From: Pedobacter sp. MC2016-05 | Lineage (GTDB): Bacteria > Bacteroidota > Bacteroidia > Sphingobacteriales > Sphingobacteriaceae | NCBI RefSeq assembly: GCF_026239735.1 | Contig: NZ_JAPIVT010000001.1 | Coordinates: forward strand, 124,001 to 188,000 | DNA: 64,000 nucleotides | Reading direction: 5' to 3' | Shown: piece after piece, positions 35,530 to 43,931 of the stretch | Numbering within the stretch: the first letter of the stretch is position 1 | Layout of the letters: every line of letters starts with the position of its first letter | The notes under the pieces: generated by a model | Told to the model about the DNA's origin: nothing | The model's input: the letters and a program-made list of their open reading frames with translations, nothing else | Databases searched by the model: none | Program-made: the position numbers and the translations under genes

Positions 35530-35686
35530 CAATTAAGGCCTTGGCATCATTAGAACGAATAATAATGCAACCGCTACAAATACCTTTTTTTTTGGTCGGC
35601 AATTAATAAAGGTTTAAAACTGTTTTCTGGTTCTTAAGTATATTAAGGAACATTAAAATTTTAAGTTGTTGGTATTGCTTTATTAT

Positions 35687-37486
35687 ATGAGATTGAAGTT
35701 AATTATTCCCTTAGTTCTATTAAGTCTGTTCGTTGCAAATTTCACTGTTGCACAATCAAAGACCTATTTTGAAAAAAAGGCAGATTCACTGACTACAATT
35801 GGTCAGCCAGAGAAGGTGATTCCTTACTTGGAGAAGGAATTAAAACTCATACCCAAAAGTGAGCCGCTTTTGCGATTATTGGGATTTTACCATCTTCGAA
35901 ACAATAATTTATTAGTTGGTGAAAAGTATTATCGAAATGCATTATTAATCAACCCTAAATGCGCCAGATGTTATTTAAACATTGGCCGTATACAAGCCAT
36001 AAAAAATGAGGGAACGGACGCTTTGTCATCAATAGATAAAGCAATTTCGCTCGACCCAAAAGATGCAATACTATTTGTGACAAGAGCAAACACTAAGGCT
36101 CAATTTAACGATAAATTCGGTGCCCTTGCGGATTATAACAAAGCTATTGAAATGGCGCCCGATAATGCTGAATATTATACCGCCCGTGGTGCTTACAACG
36201 CCGACAATGGTTATCATGCTTTAGCACTTATCGATCTTAATAAAGCAATTGTTTTGTCACCTGAAGGCTCTGACGCTTATTTTTACCGAGGAGGTGTTTA
36301 TTATAATCAAAACCAGGTTGAGAACGCTTTAAACGACATCAACAAGGCCATTGTTTTAAACGATAAGCAAGCACATTTCTACAATGGAAGAGCATCAATT
36401 TATGCAAACTTAGGGCAATTCGACAAAGCACTGGAGGATTACACCAAATCCATAATATTGGACCCCTTAACCTATACTGGATATTTAAATAGGGCCAAAA
36501 TTTATTACGAACTGGAAGATTTAGATGCTTCTTGTACAGATTATTCAACGGCTAAGAGAATACTAACAAGTAAAAAAAACTACGATCCTGAATTATTAAA
36601 AACGATTTCCCAATCCGCTGCCGATTTCTGCGATGAAACCAAGCCAAGCTATTATTACCAAAGGGGCATCGCCCAGTATAACCTGAAACGGTATGATAAA
36701 GCTTTAGCCCAATATGCTAGGGGCTTGGAGAAATTCCCTAAAAATGCCATGATGTTATCATTTAAAGGCAATGCTTATCTTGCGCTGGCCGACTATAAAA
36801 ATGCTACCGCAAATTATAAAGCATCATTAGAGAACAAGGAAAACCTTCTTCATGAAATCGAAATAAACCCTCGTTTCGAGACAGCAACGAAGGGTGACAT
36901 CAATCGCTATTATCATTCGTCTTTAGCATCCATTTATTCAGGTTTATCTGAGTGCTATTTAAATACCGGAGCCTTGGAAGAGGCCCTCAATTTTATAAAC
37001 ACCGCATTATCTCTAGCGCCCGATATTAAGGATTTTGAGAAAGAAACTTATTTCAACCGCCGTGGAAATATCTACTTAGCTACCGAAAAATATAAACTGG
37101 CGTGGAGTGATTTTAATAAAAGTCTTGAGTTAAAAAATAATTATGCACTTGCTTACGTCAATAGGGCGATCGCTCGCGTAAGCCTTTCCGATAATATAAA
37201 AAAATCTACTTATCGTGCATCTACAAAAATAGCCAATCAACCGGCAAGTTTTGGTTGGATAGTGAACGAAAAATCATCCGTTAAGAAATCTCAGCAAGAA
37301 CTACTTCTTGCTTTAGCAGACTGCAATAAGGCTATCGAGTTGGATAAAAGTTTAGGTTTTGCTTACTACGTTAGAGGATCTATTAAAGAGATTTTGGGGC
37401 GGAAAGATTTTTGTGCTGATATACTTACCGCAAAAAAAATGGGCCTTGAAATCGATGAAAATATGTTGAAAATTTGCAATCAATAA
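35687..37486 (+). CDS. Exported tetratricopeptide repeat protein
   Basis: 599-residue protein made almost entirely of TPR units. I start it at ATG 35687 (MRLKLIIPLVLLSLF, signal peptide ending FTVAQ); the frame extends only to a TTG upstream. Repeats run from about residue 25, with clear units such as ALADYNKAIEMAPDNAEYYT, ALNDINKAIVLNDKQAHFYN, ALEDYTKSIILDP and, nearer the end, AWSDFNKSLELKNNYALAYV. Two Cys-containing sections (KCARCYLN, DASCTDY) interrupt them. Likely a periplasmic protein-protein interaction scaffold. Followed 10 bases later by the next gene. Confidence 0.88.
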   Translation: MRLKLIIPLVLLSLFVANFTVAQSKTYFEKKADSLTTIGQPEKVIPYLEKELKLIPKSEPLLRLLGFYHLRNNNLLVGEKYYRNALLINPKCARCYLNIGRIQAIKNEGTDALSSIDKAISLDPKDAILFVTRANTKAQFNDKFGALADYNKAIEMAPDNAEYYTARGAYNADNGYHALALIDLNKAIVLSPEGSDAYFYRGGVYYNQNQVENALNDINKAIVLNDKQAHFYNGRASIYANLGQFDKALEDYTKSIILDPLTYTGYLNRAKIYYELEDLDASCTDYSTAKRILTSKKNYDPELLKTISQSAADFCDETKPSYYYQRGIAQYNLKRYDKALAQYARGLEKFPKNAMMLSFKGNAYLALADYKNATANYKASLENKENLLHEIEINPRFETATKGDINRYYHSSLASIYSGLSECYLNTGALEEALNFINTALSLAPDIKDFEKETYFNRRGNIYLATEKYKLAWSDFNKSLELKNNYALAYVNRAIARVSLSDNIKKSTYRASTKIANQPASFGWIVNEKSSVKKSQQELLLALADCNKAIELDKSLGFAYYVRGSIKEILGRKDFCADILTAKKMGLEIDENMLKICNQ

Positions 37487-37496
37487 CTAATTAAAT

Positions 37497-38159
37497 ATGA
37501 GATATTTCTTTTTGTTTTTCATTTTACTATCCTTAGAATCTATAGCACAAGTTTTGCCGAACTTCGTGGTACCAGCGGGACGAACAAAAGTTTTTGAAAC
37601 TAAGGGCGACTTAGATAAAGATGGCATTGATGAGGTGATATTGGCTTTCAATACCACTAAAAAAATAGACCGAACAGGTTATACCAGAGAATTATTCATC
37701 TGTAAGGTAGTTAATGGCACTTTAAAACTATGGAAAAAAAACACATCAGTATTATGGAACAGCGAGGATTGTGGTTTTTGTACCGACAACGGGATTGATT
37801 TAATCATTAAAATAAAGAATAATACTCTCATTATTGAGCAAACCTTTTGGCACAATACAAGGCATACCAGTAAGTACAAAAACATTTATCGCTACCAGAA
37901 CAATGATTGGTTTTTGATAGGTTCAACTTATAAAGACGATTATAATTGCGGCTATCATCATACTTTTGACATCAATTTTTCGACAAAGCAGGTACATGTG
38001 AGTTATGATAACGAAGATTGCGAAGATTCTGTTCAATTGTATCCCGCTACAGAAAAATTATTTAAATATCCTTTTAAATCCGTTCCGAAAATGGATGGAT
38101 TTACACCCGGAAGAACTGAAACCAAGATCCCTAATTCTAAGCAATTTTTCTATTATTAA
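37497..38159 (+). CDS. Secreted protein with a DxDxDG calcium-loop motif
   Basis: 220-residue exported protein, signal peptide ending ESIAQ. Residues 38-46 read DLDKDGIDE, an EF-hand/FG-GAP-like loop (D-x-D-x-D-G-x-D), followed by VILAF, as in VCBS/FG-GAP blades that bind Ca2+. The mature part has several Cys residues (CKVV, CGFC, CGYH, EDCED) that could form disulphides. Otherwise no family recognised. Ten bases after the TPR gene, so probably one operon. Confidence 0.78.
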   Translation: MRYFFLFFILLSLESIAQVLPNFVVPAGRTKVFETKGDLDKDGIDEVILAFNTTKKIDRTGYTRELFICKVVNGTLKLWKKNTSVLWNSEDCGFCTDNGIDLIIKIKNNTLIIEQTFWHNTRHTSKYKNIYRYQNNDWFLIGSTYKDDYNCGYHHTFDINFSTKQVHVSYDNEDCEDSVQLYPATEKLFKYPFKSVPKMDGFTPGRTETKIPNSKQFFYY

Positions 38160-38367
38160 CCCTACCTGGCAAGTCGGATAATCGTTTATTTGCGACAAAT
38201 AACGGATGAATATTAACGAATAATAAACGGGTGTGAATTGCTAATGCAGTTTACTTAGTTTAGCATTGTTAAGCAAAAACATCCTTAATCTATGAGGATT
38301 AAATGTTGAATTTATAGCTTTTAGTTCTGTTAACAGCTGTTTGGTTTTAGGAACGTAACGCCTCTCA

Positions 38368-38443
38368 TTTGATGGTACTGGCGGCGTAAAATTTCAGTAT
38401 GTACATATCAAGTATGTACTGTATTTTACGCCTCCTCATCAAA
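38368..38443. repeat. Long imperfect palindrome in a 324-base gene-free gap
   Basis: Outer arms TTTGATG (38368-38374) / CATCAAA (38437-38443), inner arms GGCGTAAAAT (38383-38392) / ATTTTACGCC (38423-38432), and core CAGTATGTACATA / TATGTACTG. Together they could form a hairpin of about 76 bases. It lies between two exported-protein genes. It may be a terminator, a repeat or a small mobile-element footprint; no T-run follows. Nothing else was seen in 38160-38483. Confidence 0.6.
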
Positions 38444-38483
38444 ACCTTGAATTCTTTTATTTAATCATATTGATACTCAAAGA

Positions 38484-39128
38484 ATGAAAAAGATACTCAT
38501 TTTAGTTTTCTATCTGGCGAGTGGAACAATCGCATTTTCCCAATCAAGTTATTCAGAAATTCAAAAGGATGTTAAAGTAGCAGTTTTAAATTATTCAGCA
38601 CAGAACGCTAACTACTTAGTTCTAAAAAAATTAGTTACCGGTTTCGAAAGTGCCAAAAAATTAAACCCCGGTTATCTAAAGAAAGATAATATGGGAATTG
38701 CGATATTTCTATCAAACCAAAACTCTGAACTGGATATATTCCCTGCCCGCTATACCTTCGAAAATGATAAGATAAATTTGTCCGCTTTGCGAGATAAAAA
38801 CACCAAGAAACCGAGTGATGATATGCGGGAGTACGTTAAGACATATATCGAGGATTTTAATCAGTTGGGTAATACCAAAATATTTAAAAAAATGATTTAT
38901 AACGCGCCAGAAACTGACGGAACTTACACAGCCAATAAAACGGAACAAATTGTGAAAGAAGCTTATGCAACTACCTTTGTACGTGGCAACGATACCTGGA
39001 TGTATGCGATGAGTACAGGTAACCAGGGAATTATTTTGTATACTTTTAAAATGACCATTTCTGGTGAAAACTTGCTGGATAAAAAGAACAGAGCGCAAGC
39101 AAATAAAGTAAGTTTTCCGATGTATTAG
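38484..39128 (+). CDS. Secreted protein of unknown function
   Basis: 214-residue exported protein; signal peptide MKKILILVFYLASGTIAFSQ. No domain recognised. The mature protein is Lys/Asn-rich and polar, with LNPGYLKKDNMGIAIFLSNQ, KTYIEDFNQLGN and a C-terminal ILYTFKMTISGENLLDKKN. No Cys and no membrane helix after the signal, so probably periplasmic. Thirty-two bases before the PQQ-like repeat gene, so the two are likely expressed together. A 128-codon antisense frame overlaps it but reads as a shadow. Confidence 0.7.
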   Translation: MKKILILVFYLASGTIAFSQSSYSEIQKDVKVAVLNYSAQNANYLVLKKLVTGFESAKKLNPGYLKKDNMGIAIFLSNQNSELDIFPARYTFENDKINLSALRDKNTKKPSDDMREYVKTYIEDFNQLGNTKIFKKMIYNAPETDGTYTANKTEQIVKEAYATTFVRGNDTWMYAMSTGNQGIILYTFKMTISGENLLDKKNRAQANKVSFPMY

Positions 39129-39160
39129 GCTAAATTTCGTTTAAATATTCTATCTAAAAT

Positions 39161-40390
39161 ATGAGATCAACACTTCAATTGGCTATCCTTTTATGTTTGG
39201 TAATAAAAGTAACAGTCGCACAGCCTCCTACTATATCAGCACCAAAAAACAAAGACAAGAGCTTCTCTAACAATAACATCCTTACCATGGATGATATGGT
39301 TTTCGACCAGTTGATTACACAGGTTAAACCTACAGCCTTAGATACCAACAGCATCCTGATATACGACTCAAATGGAATATTGAAATCGATGAACTTGAAA
39401 ACCAAAAAAATAAACTGGGAAGTAAATGCATCGGATGCTGACCGGCACATTAGCGGAAATAATAAATTTTATATAGAAAACGGAACGGTATATATTCCTT
39501 TTATCAATGGCGAAATCTTTGCTTTAAACAATCAGAATGGTAAAGTTTACTGGAAATCGAGGCTGGGAATTATAAAAGATGAAATAGTACTTAAAGGGCA
39601 ATCGGCACAAGTGGTTAATGGCGCAATTTCATTGAGTGCTCAAAGCAGGAATCAAAATATTTATTCAATAGACGCCAAAAACGGCAAACTGATCTGGAAC
39701 TATAAGTTGGATTATCCTTACAATCACCTTCCAACCCTTACTTTCGGAAATAAAGTTTTCGCACAGAATGCTCCCTACCTTTTAAGTTTTGACGCTAAAA
39801 CAGGCCACTCGCTTTACAAAACAGGTTTCAAAAAGGCTATGTATGGAAAACCGGTTACCGATGGCAAAAACGTTTTTATCCCTGATGAAAGTGAAACATT
39901 GTTTGCAATAAATCCAGACAAGCTATCCATTTTATGGGAATTCAAGCTGGAAAAAGGACAATACAATATCAAGGAAAAAATATTTACCAAAGACAGCAAA
40001 GTTTTCTTCGGCACAACCTCATCCACTGAAGCATCTGTGTATGCATTGAGCGCATCTAATGGCGAAAAACTTTGGAAAACCAACTTCAATGCGTCCATCG
40101 CTTATTTGTTGGATAAAGCCGATGCCATTTGGGGTTACACCAAAAACGGATTACTTTTTGAATTAGATCTCAAAACAGGTGATAAAAGGAGTGAGGTACA
40201 ATTGGCAAACCTTCCCCTGTCTAACCTCGAGTTTTTGAACAAAAATGAAGTTTTATTTTATAGTAAAGCTGGGCTCGTTAAACTAAATCTAAAAACCAAA
40301 GAAGAATCAATTTTACTTGCCCATCAAAAGATAGATGATAATAACAAAAACGATGCATTTATCAAACTGCTGAAAAATTCGAAGAATTAA
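39161..40390 (+). CDS. PQQ-like beta-propeller repeat protein, secreted
   Basis: 409-residue exported protein with a signal peptide ending VTVAQ. Repeated blades of the PQQ-binding-like type are visible: TKKINWEVNASD, LNNQNGKVYWKSRLG, SIDAKNGKLIWNYKLD, INPDKLSILWEFKLE, LSASNGEKLWKTNFN and LDLKTGDKRSEV. These fit a seven- or eight-bladed propeller as in BamB-like proteins. There is no lipobox, so it is not a typical BamB lipoprotein. Binding partner or substrate unknown. Last gene of the plus-strand exported-protein run 35687-40390. Confidence 0.88.
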   Translation: MRSTLQLAILLCLVIKVTVAQPPTISAPKNKDKSFSNNNILTMDDMVFDQLITQVKPTALDTNSILIYDSNGILKSMNLKTKKINWEVNASDADRHISGNNKFYIENGTVYIPFINGEIFALNNQNGKVYWKSRLGIIKDEIVLKGQSAQVVNGAISLSAQSRNQNIYSIDAKNGKLIWNYKLDYPYNHLPTLTFGNKVFAQNAPYLLSFDAKTGHSLYKTGFKKAMYGKPVTDGKNVFIPDESETLFAINPDKLSILWEFKLEKGQYNIKEKIFTKDSKVFFGTTSSTEASVYALSASNGEKLWKTNFNASIAYLLDKADAIWGYTKNGLLFELDLKTGDKRSEVQLANLPLSNLEFLNKNEVLFYSKAGLVKLNLKTKEESILLAHQKIDDNNKNDAFIKLLKNSKN

Positions 40391-40423
40391 ATTAAGATTT
40401 CACTAATCTAATACAACAAATTA

Positions 40424-41425
40424 TTATTTGATTTTAACGACAACTTTGCCTTTTGCCCTTCCACTATCAACATAATCCATTGCCTGGTTCAGCTCTTCGA
40501 AAGGAAAAACTGTATCCAATACGGGAGTTATGATACCTTGATCAATTAATTTTCCTATTTCCGCTAAATGTTTGCCATTGGCTTTCATAAATAGAAACGA
40601 ATAATCAACACCGAGCTTCTTGGCCTGATTAATTGTTTTTCTACTCAAAAAGTATATGGCTAATTTTATGAACCATGATAAGCCACTTTCCTTCGCAAAG
40701 GCTGGATCTGGAGGACCGGAAATAGAGATTACTTTACCTCCCCGACTGAGTATTTTTAGGGATTTGCTGAGCGTTTTTTCATCCTGGCTGTTTAATACCA
40801 AATCATATTGACTTAGGATGATTTCAAAATCTTGAGTTTTGTAATCAATCACTAAATCAGCACCCAATTTCTTTACTAAATCTGCATTCGCTGCACTTGT
40901 AGTAGTAGCCACAGTAGCCTCCAAATGTTTAGCCAATTGAATAGCAATTGTTCCTACACCGCCCGAACCTGCTTGTATAAACACGCGTTGGCCTTTTTTA
41001 AGTTTCGCCTTTTCAACAAAAGCTTGCCAAACCGTTAAAGCAACAAGTGGTATAGAGGCTGCTTCTTCCATCGAAATGTTTTTCGGTTTCAGAGCTACAT
41101 CTCTTTCATTCATTGCAATGTATTCTGCAAATGTTCCTATTCTAAAATCAGCTGGGCGAGCAAATACCTTATCGCCTATTTTAAACCGCGTTACCTCCGA
41201 TCCTATTTTTACCACCACCCCAGCTACATCATGACCTAAAACTAATGGCAAACTGTAAGGCAATAACAACTTAAATTCTCCATTTTTAATCTTGTTATCC
41301 AGCTGGTTAATGCTAGTGGCATAGATTTCCACTAAAACTTCATCTGCTTTAGGCTCGGGGGTTGATATTTCAACAACCTTTAGCTTTTCTGTTTTACTAT
41401 AACTGTTTATGGTGTATGCTTTCAT
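40424..41425 (-). CDS. NADP-dependent zinc-less alcohol dehydrogenase/quinone oxidoreductase
   Basis: 333-residue medium-chain reductase of the quinone-oxidoreductase (QOR) group. The GroES-like N-terminal half has LPLVLGHDVAGVVVKIGSEV and IGDKVFARP. The Rossmann half has FIQAGSGGVGTIAIQLAKHL (nucleotide-binding GxGxxG-type). No structural zinc Cys cluster is present, consistent with zinc-independent QOR. Likely detoxifies quinones or alpha,beta-unsaturated carbonyls. It lies 15 bases after the SDR gene in one operon that diverges from an HxlR regulator, a common arrangement for redox-stress genes. Confidence 0.92.
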   Translation of the reverse strand: MKAYTINSYSKTEKLKVVEISTPEPKADEVLVEIYATSINQLDNKIKNGEFKLLLPYSLPLVLGHDVAGVVVKIGSEVTRFKIGDKVFARPADFRIGTFAEYIAMNERDVALKPKNISMEEAASIPLVALTVWQAFVEKAKLKKGQRVFIQAGSGGVGTIAIQLAKHLEATVATTTSAANADLVKKLGADLVIDYKTQDFEIILSQYDLVLNSQDEKTLSKSLKILSRGGKVISISGPPDPAFAKESGLSWFIKLAIYFLSRKTINQAKKLGVDYSFLFMKANGKHLAEIGKLIDQGIITPVLDTVFPFEELNQAMDYVDSGRAKGKVVVKIK

Positions 41426-41440
41426 TATTTTCAGAGGCGA

Positions 41441-42208
41441 TTATTGCTGTAAAAAAGATTCTGATTTTTTGGGATTAACCAATTTAAAGGCCAGTCTTGG
41501 GAAAAAACGATTCATCATGTAAAGCACTTTTGAATCGCCAATGCGAATCGTTAATTGGTCCTGTTGAAGCCCGTTAATTAAACCTTTAACTAAAACCTCC
41601 GTACTCATTTTCTTGTCATTTCTGCCCGCTGTGAGCTCCGTTGCAACCAAGGGTGGTAGCAATTCGAATACTTTCAAGGTACTTTTAATTATTCTCAGAT
41701 GTTCTCTTAACGATTTGGTGTAAAATGCCAGAGCCGTTTTTGTCGCTGAATAGGTTGCCTCTTGTAAAGATGGAACATAACTCAATAAAGATGTGGTATT
41801 GATTATTGCGCCCTCAGGACGAGATTTTAGCATATCTAAAAAAAGATTGTTCAATCGGATTACTCCGAAATAATTGATGTTCATCTCATATACCGCATTT
41901 TCTAAATGTTTACTGCTGGATATTCCTAGATTTGAAGGCTTAACCCCAACACCGGCATTATTGTAAAGGATGTCAATTCCGCCAAGCGCTTCCACATCCT
42001 TAAATAACGAAACAGCGTCCGTTTCATCAGTGACATCACTTTTAATAGTAACTAAACTGGGATACAAACTCTTGACAGAAGTCAATTTATTCTGATCGCG
42101 GCCAGTAATGATCACTTTTGCACCTAAAGCCAAAAACTGTGTTGCTGCTTCAAGCCCTATGCCTGCATTGCCTCCGGTAATCAGTATTGTTTTCCCCCTT
42201 AATTCCAT
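41441..42208 (-). CDS. SDR family oxidoreductase
   Basis: Short-chain dehydrogenase/reductase of 255 residues. I start at ATG 42208 (MELRGKTILITGGNAGIG); the open frame continues into the intergenic operator region and is not used. The NAD(P)-binding TGGNAGIG is at residues 10-17. NNAG follows in DILYNNAGVG. The catalytic Ser is in NTTSLLSYVP, and the Tyr-Lys pair in ATYSATKTAL (YxxxK). It resembles DltE-like SDRs. First gene of the operon with the quinone-oxidoreductase-like gene, divergent from hxlR-like 42298. Substrate not known. Confidence 0.92.
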   Translation of the reverse strand: MELRGKTILITGGNAGIGLEAATQFLALGAKVIITGRDQNKLTSVKSLYPSLVTIKSDVTDETDAVSLFKDVEALGGIDILYNNAGVGVKPSNLGISSSKHLENAVYEMNINYFGVIRLNNLFLDMLKSRPEGAIINTTSLLSYVPSLQEATYSATKTALAFYTKSLREHLRIIKSTLKVFELLPPLVATELTAGRNDKKMSTEVLVKGLINGLQQDQLTIRIGDSKVLYMMNRFFPRLAFKLVNPKKSESFLQQ

Positions 42209-42242
42209 TTTATATATTGAATTTAGTAATTTTGCTTTCAAA

Positions 42243-42282
42243 TTGCAAGTGCAAATATATAATAAACTTGCAAAATGCAAGT
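42243..42282. promoter_or_regulatory. Probable HxlR operator: palindrome with half-site TGCAAGT
   Basis: A 17-bp perfect palindrome ACTTGCAAAATGCAAGT (42266-42282) lies 15 bases before the HxlR start. A second related site TTGCAAGTGCAA (42243-42254) sits closer to the SDR start. The half-site TGCAAGT or its complement occurs three times (42244, 42266, 42276); the two same-strand copies are 32 bases apart, about three helical turns. The region between the divergent starts is only 89 bases. Confidence 0.65.
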
Positions 42283-42297
42283 GAATTAATTTGTGTT

Positions 42298-42720
42298 ATG
42301 TCAGCATTAAAAAGAAGATCAAATTGTCCGGTAAGTTCATCTCTTGATATTTGGGGTGATAAGTGGTCGTTACTCATCGTTAGAGATTTAATGTTTTCCA
42401 AGCAATGCACTTATGGCGACTTTTTAAAATCAGCAGAAAAAATCGCGACCAATATATTGGCCTCCAGGCTCCAGATGTTGGAAGAGAACGGAATAATCAC
42501 GAAATTAGAGCATCCGGATAGCAAGGCAAAAGTATTGTATAAACTCACACAGAAAGGAATTGACTTGCTTCCGCTTATGGTTGAAATAAATTTATGGGCC
42601 GAGAAATATTTTAGCCTACCCGAAGATCGCCTGGCTATAATAAGGGAGGTGAAAAAAGATAAAGAAGGGTTTGTTAAAGCAACCACAAAAGAGTTACAGC
42701 GCAACAGCAATTTAACCTAA
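42298..42720 (+). CDS. HxlR family winged-helix transcriptional regulator
   Basis: 140-residue HxlR-type (winged-helix) regulator. I start at ATG 42298 because MSALKRRSNCPVSSSLDIWG is the conserved opening, with the redox-relevant Cys in NCPV; the frame extends upstream without conserved sequence. GDKWSLLIVRDLMF and RLQMLEENGIITKLEHPD are diagnostic. Members often respond to aldehydes, quinones or disulphide stress through the N-terminal Cys (compare HypR, QorR, YodB). The divergent SDR-quinone reductase operon is its likely target, together with its own gene. Confidence 0.93.
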   Translation: MSALKRRSNCPVSSSLDIWGDKWSLLIVRDLMFSKQCTYGDFLKSAEKIATNILASRLQMLEENGIITKLEHPDSKAKVLYKLTQKGIDLLPLMVEINLWAEKYFSLPEDRLAIIREVKKDKEGFVKATTKELQRNSNLT

Positions 42721-42794
42721 CAAAGATTCGTTCGGCTTTATCAAAAATAAAGTCCCTATTAAATAAACCAAATAAAACCTATAAACAACCAGCT

Positions 42795-43214
42795 ATGGCA
42801 CTTATTAACCCACACATTAATTTCAACGGCAATGCCGAAGAAGCTTTCAATTTTTACAAATCGGCATTCGGTGGAGCATTTACATCAATAGTGCGCATGA
42901 AAGACATGGCAAGTGACGAATTTCCTGTTGAAGAAAACGACGCAGAAAAAATTATGCACATTGCTTTGCCAATTGGCCCAAATACGCTGATGGGTAATGA
43001 TGTGCCCACTTACCTTGGACAGGTAAATGAAAATGAAAATCGATCAAAAATTTCTATTAGCGCAGAAAGCAAAGAAGAAGCTAATAAAATATTCAACATT
43101 TTATCAGCTGGCGGAACTGTAGAATTTCCGCTGGGCGATAGTCCTTGGGGATCATACTTTGGAATGTTTAGAGATAAATTCGGCATCGAATGGATGATTG
43201 AATACACCGCATAA
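42795..43214 (+). CDS. VOC family protein (PhnB-like)
   Basis: 139-residue glyoxalase-fold protein of the PhnB/3-demethylubiquinone-methyltransferase-like group. The opening LINPHINFNGNAEEAFNFYK is characteristic, followed by HIALPIGPNTLMGNDVP, SISAESKEEANKIFNIL and the end GMFRDKFGIEWMIEY with the metal-ligand-like Glu. PhnB-like proteins rarely have a known activity. It lies 74 bases after the HxlR gene and may share its regulation. Its own strong terminator follows. Confidence 0.9.
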   Translation: MALINPHINFNGNAEEAFNFYKSAFGGAFTSIVRMKDMASDEFPVEENDAEKIMHIALPIGPNTLMGNDVPTYLGQVNENENRSKISISAESKEEANKIFNILSAGGTVEFPLGDSPWGSYFGMFRDKFGIEWMIEYTA

Positions 43215-43260
43215 TTGATTACTGAAACTTATATAAATCGCGTTCGAAACGCAAAATTTA

Positions 43261-43293
43261 AATCCTCGCCCATGTAGGCGAGGATTTTTTTTT
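43261..43293 (+). terminator. Rho-independent terminator after the VOC gene
   Basis: Perfect stem AATCCTCGCC (43261-43270) / GGCGAGGATT (43277-43286), 6-base loop, followed by eight or more T residues. It closes the HxlR-VOC transcript. Confidence 0.92.
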
Positions 43294-43399
43294 CAAATAA
43301 TAGTTCATTCTCAACAAATAAGAATTGAATTTTAACGAATAATAAACCAGCCCATCTTTTAGCTGTAGCAGTGTTATTTTTAAATAAAAATCGATAAAA

Positions 43400-43900
43400 A
43401 TGATTGTTACAGCTCAAACCTACACGATAATACTCGTTGCAATTCTTGTCTTGATTTCCTTAAAACCACTTTATACCAAGCTAGTAAAGAAGCAAGGCAA
43501 AAAAGACGATTGGATGTTTTTATTGATTATACTCTTATTGCCTATTAATTGGTATACGCCAACTATTTTAACGGTTACAGATTGTAATCAATTTACCAAA
43601 GAAGTGGTATTGTTTCCTACAGAAAAAGAAGGAATATCAATGTCGTACGGAAGAAAAAATTATATATTCAACCATTCTAAACAAACCCTTGGCTTCGAAT
43701 ATTTATATTACGGCAGCGATCAAAAAGAAGATGACCACCGTGATTTAGTGATCTTTCCTAACAAAACTGCTACGGTAAACGAGGTTAAAATCGACTATGT
43801 TTTTGAAGCACCCGCAAAAAGTGTTTCCACAAAATCAAGCGGAGCTACAAAAACCATGTTGTATTGCCAACAAGACAGTACAGAAAATTCAACACAATAA
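43400..43900 (+). CDS. Small membrane protein of unknown function
   Basis: 166-residue protein with two hydrophobic segments at the N-terminus (about 7-23 and 40-57, around a basic KKQGKKDDW loop), then a soluble part with two Cys (LTVTDCNQF and, near the end, MLYCQQDS). The family is not recognised. It opens the plus-strand envelope-gene array and is 31 bases before the next lipoprotein gene. Possibly an inner-membrane anchor with a periplasmic domain. Confidence 0.68.
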   Translation: MIVTAQTYTIILVAILVLISLKPLYTKLVKKQGKKDDWMFLLIILLLPINWYTPTILTVTDCNQFTKEVVLFPTEKEGISMSYGRKNYIFNHSKQTLGFEYLYYGSDQKEDDHRDLVIFPNKTATVNEVKIDYVFEAPAKSVSTKSSGATKTMLYCQQDSTENSTQ

Positions 43901-43931
43901 TATTAAACCGAAATCTACCCTTAAAAATCTC

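Noticed and set aside
38712..39098. 128-codon minus-strand ORF
   Set aside because: Antisense to a gene with a signal peptide; no features of its own.
43229..43417. 62-codon minus-strand ORF
   Set aside because: It runs through the terminator at 43261-43293.
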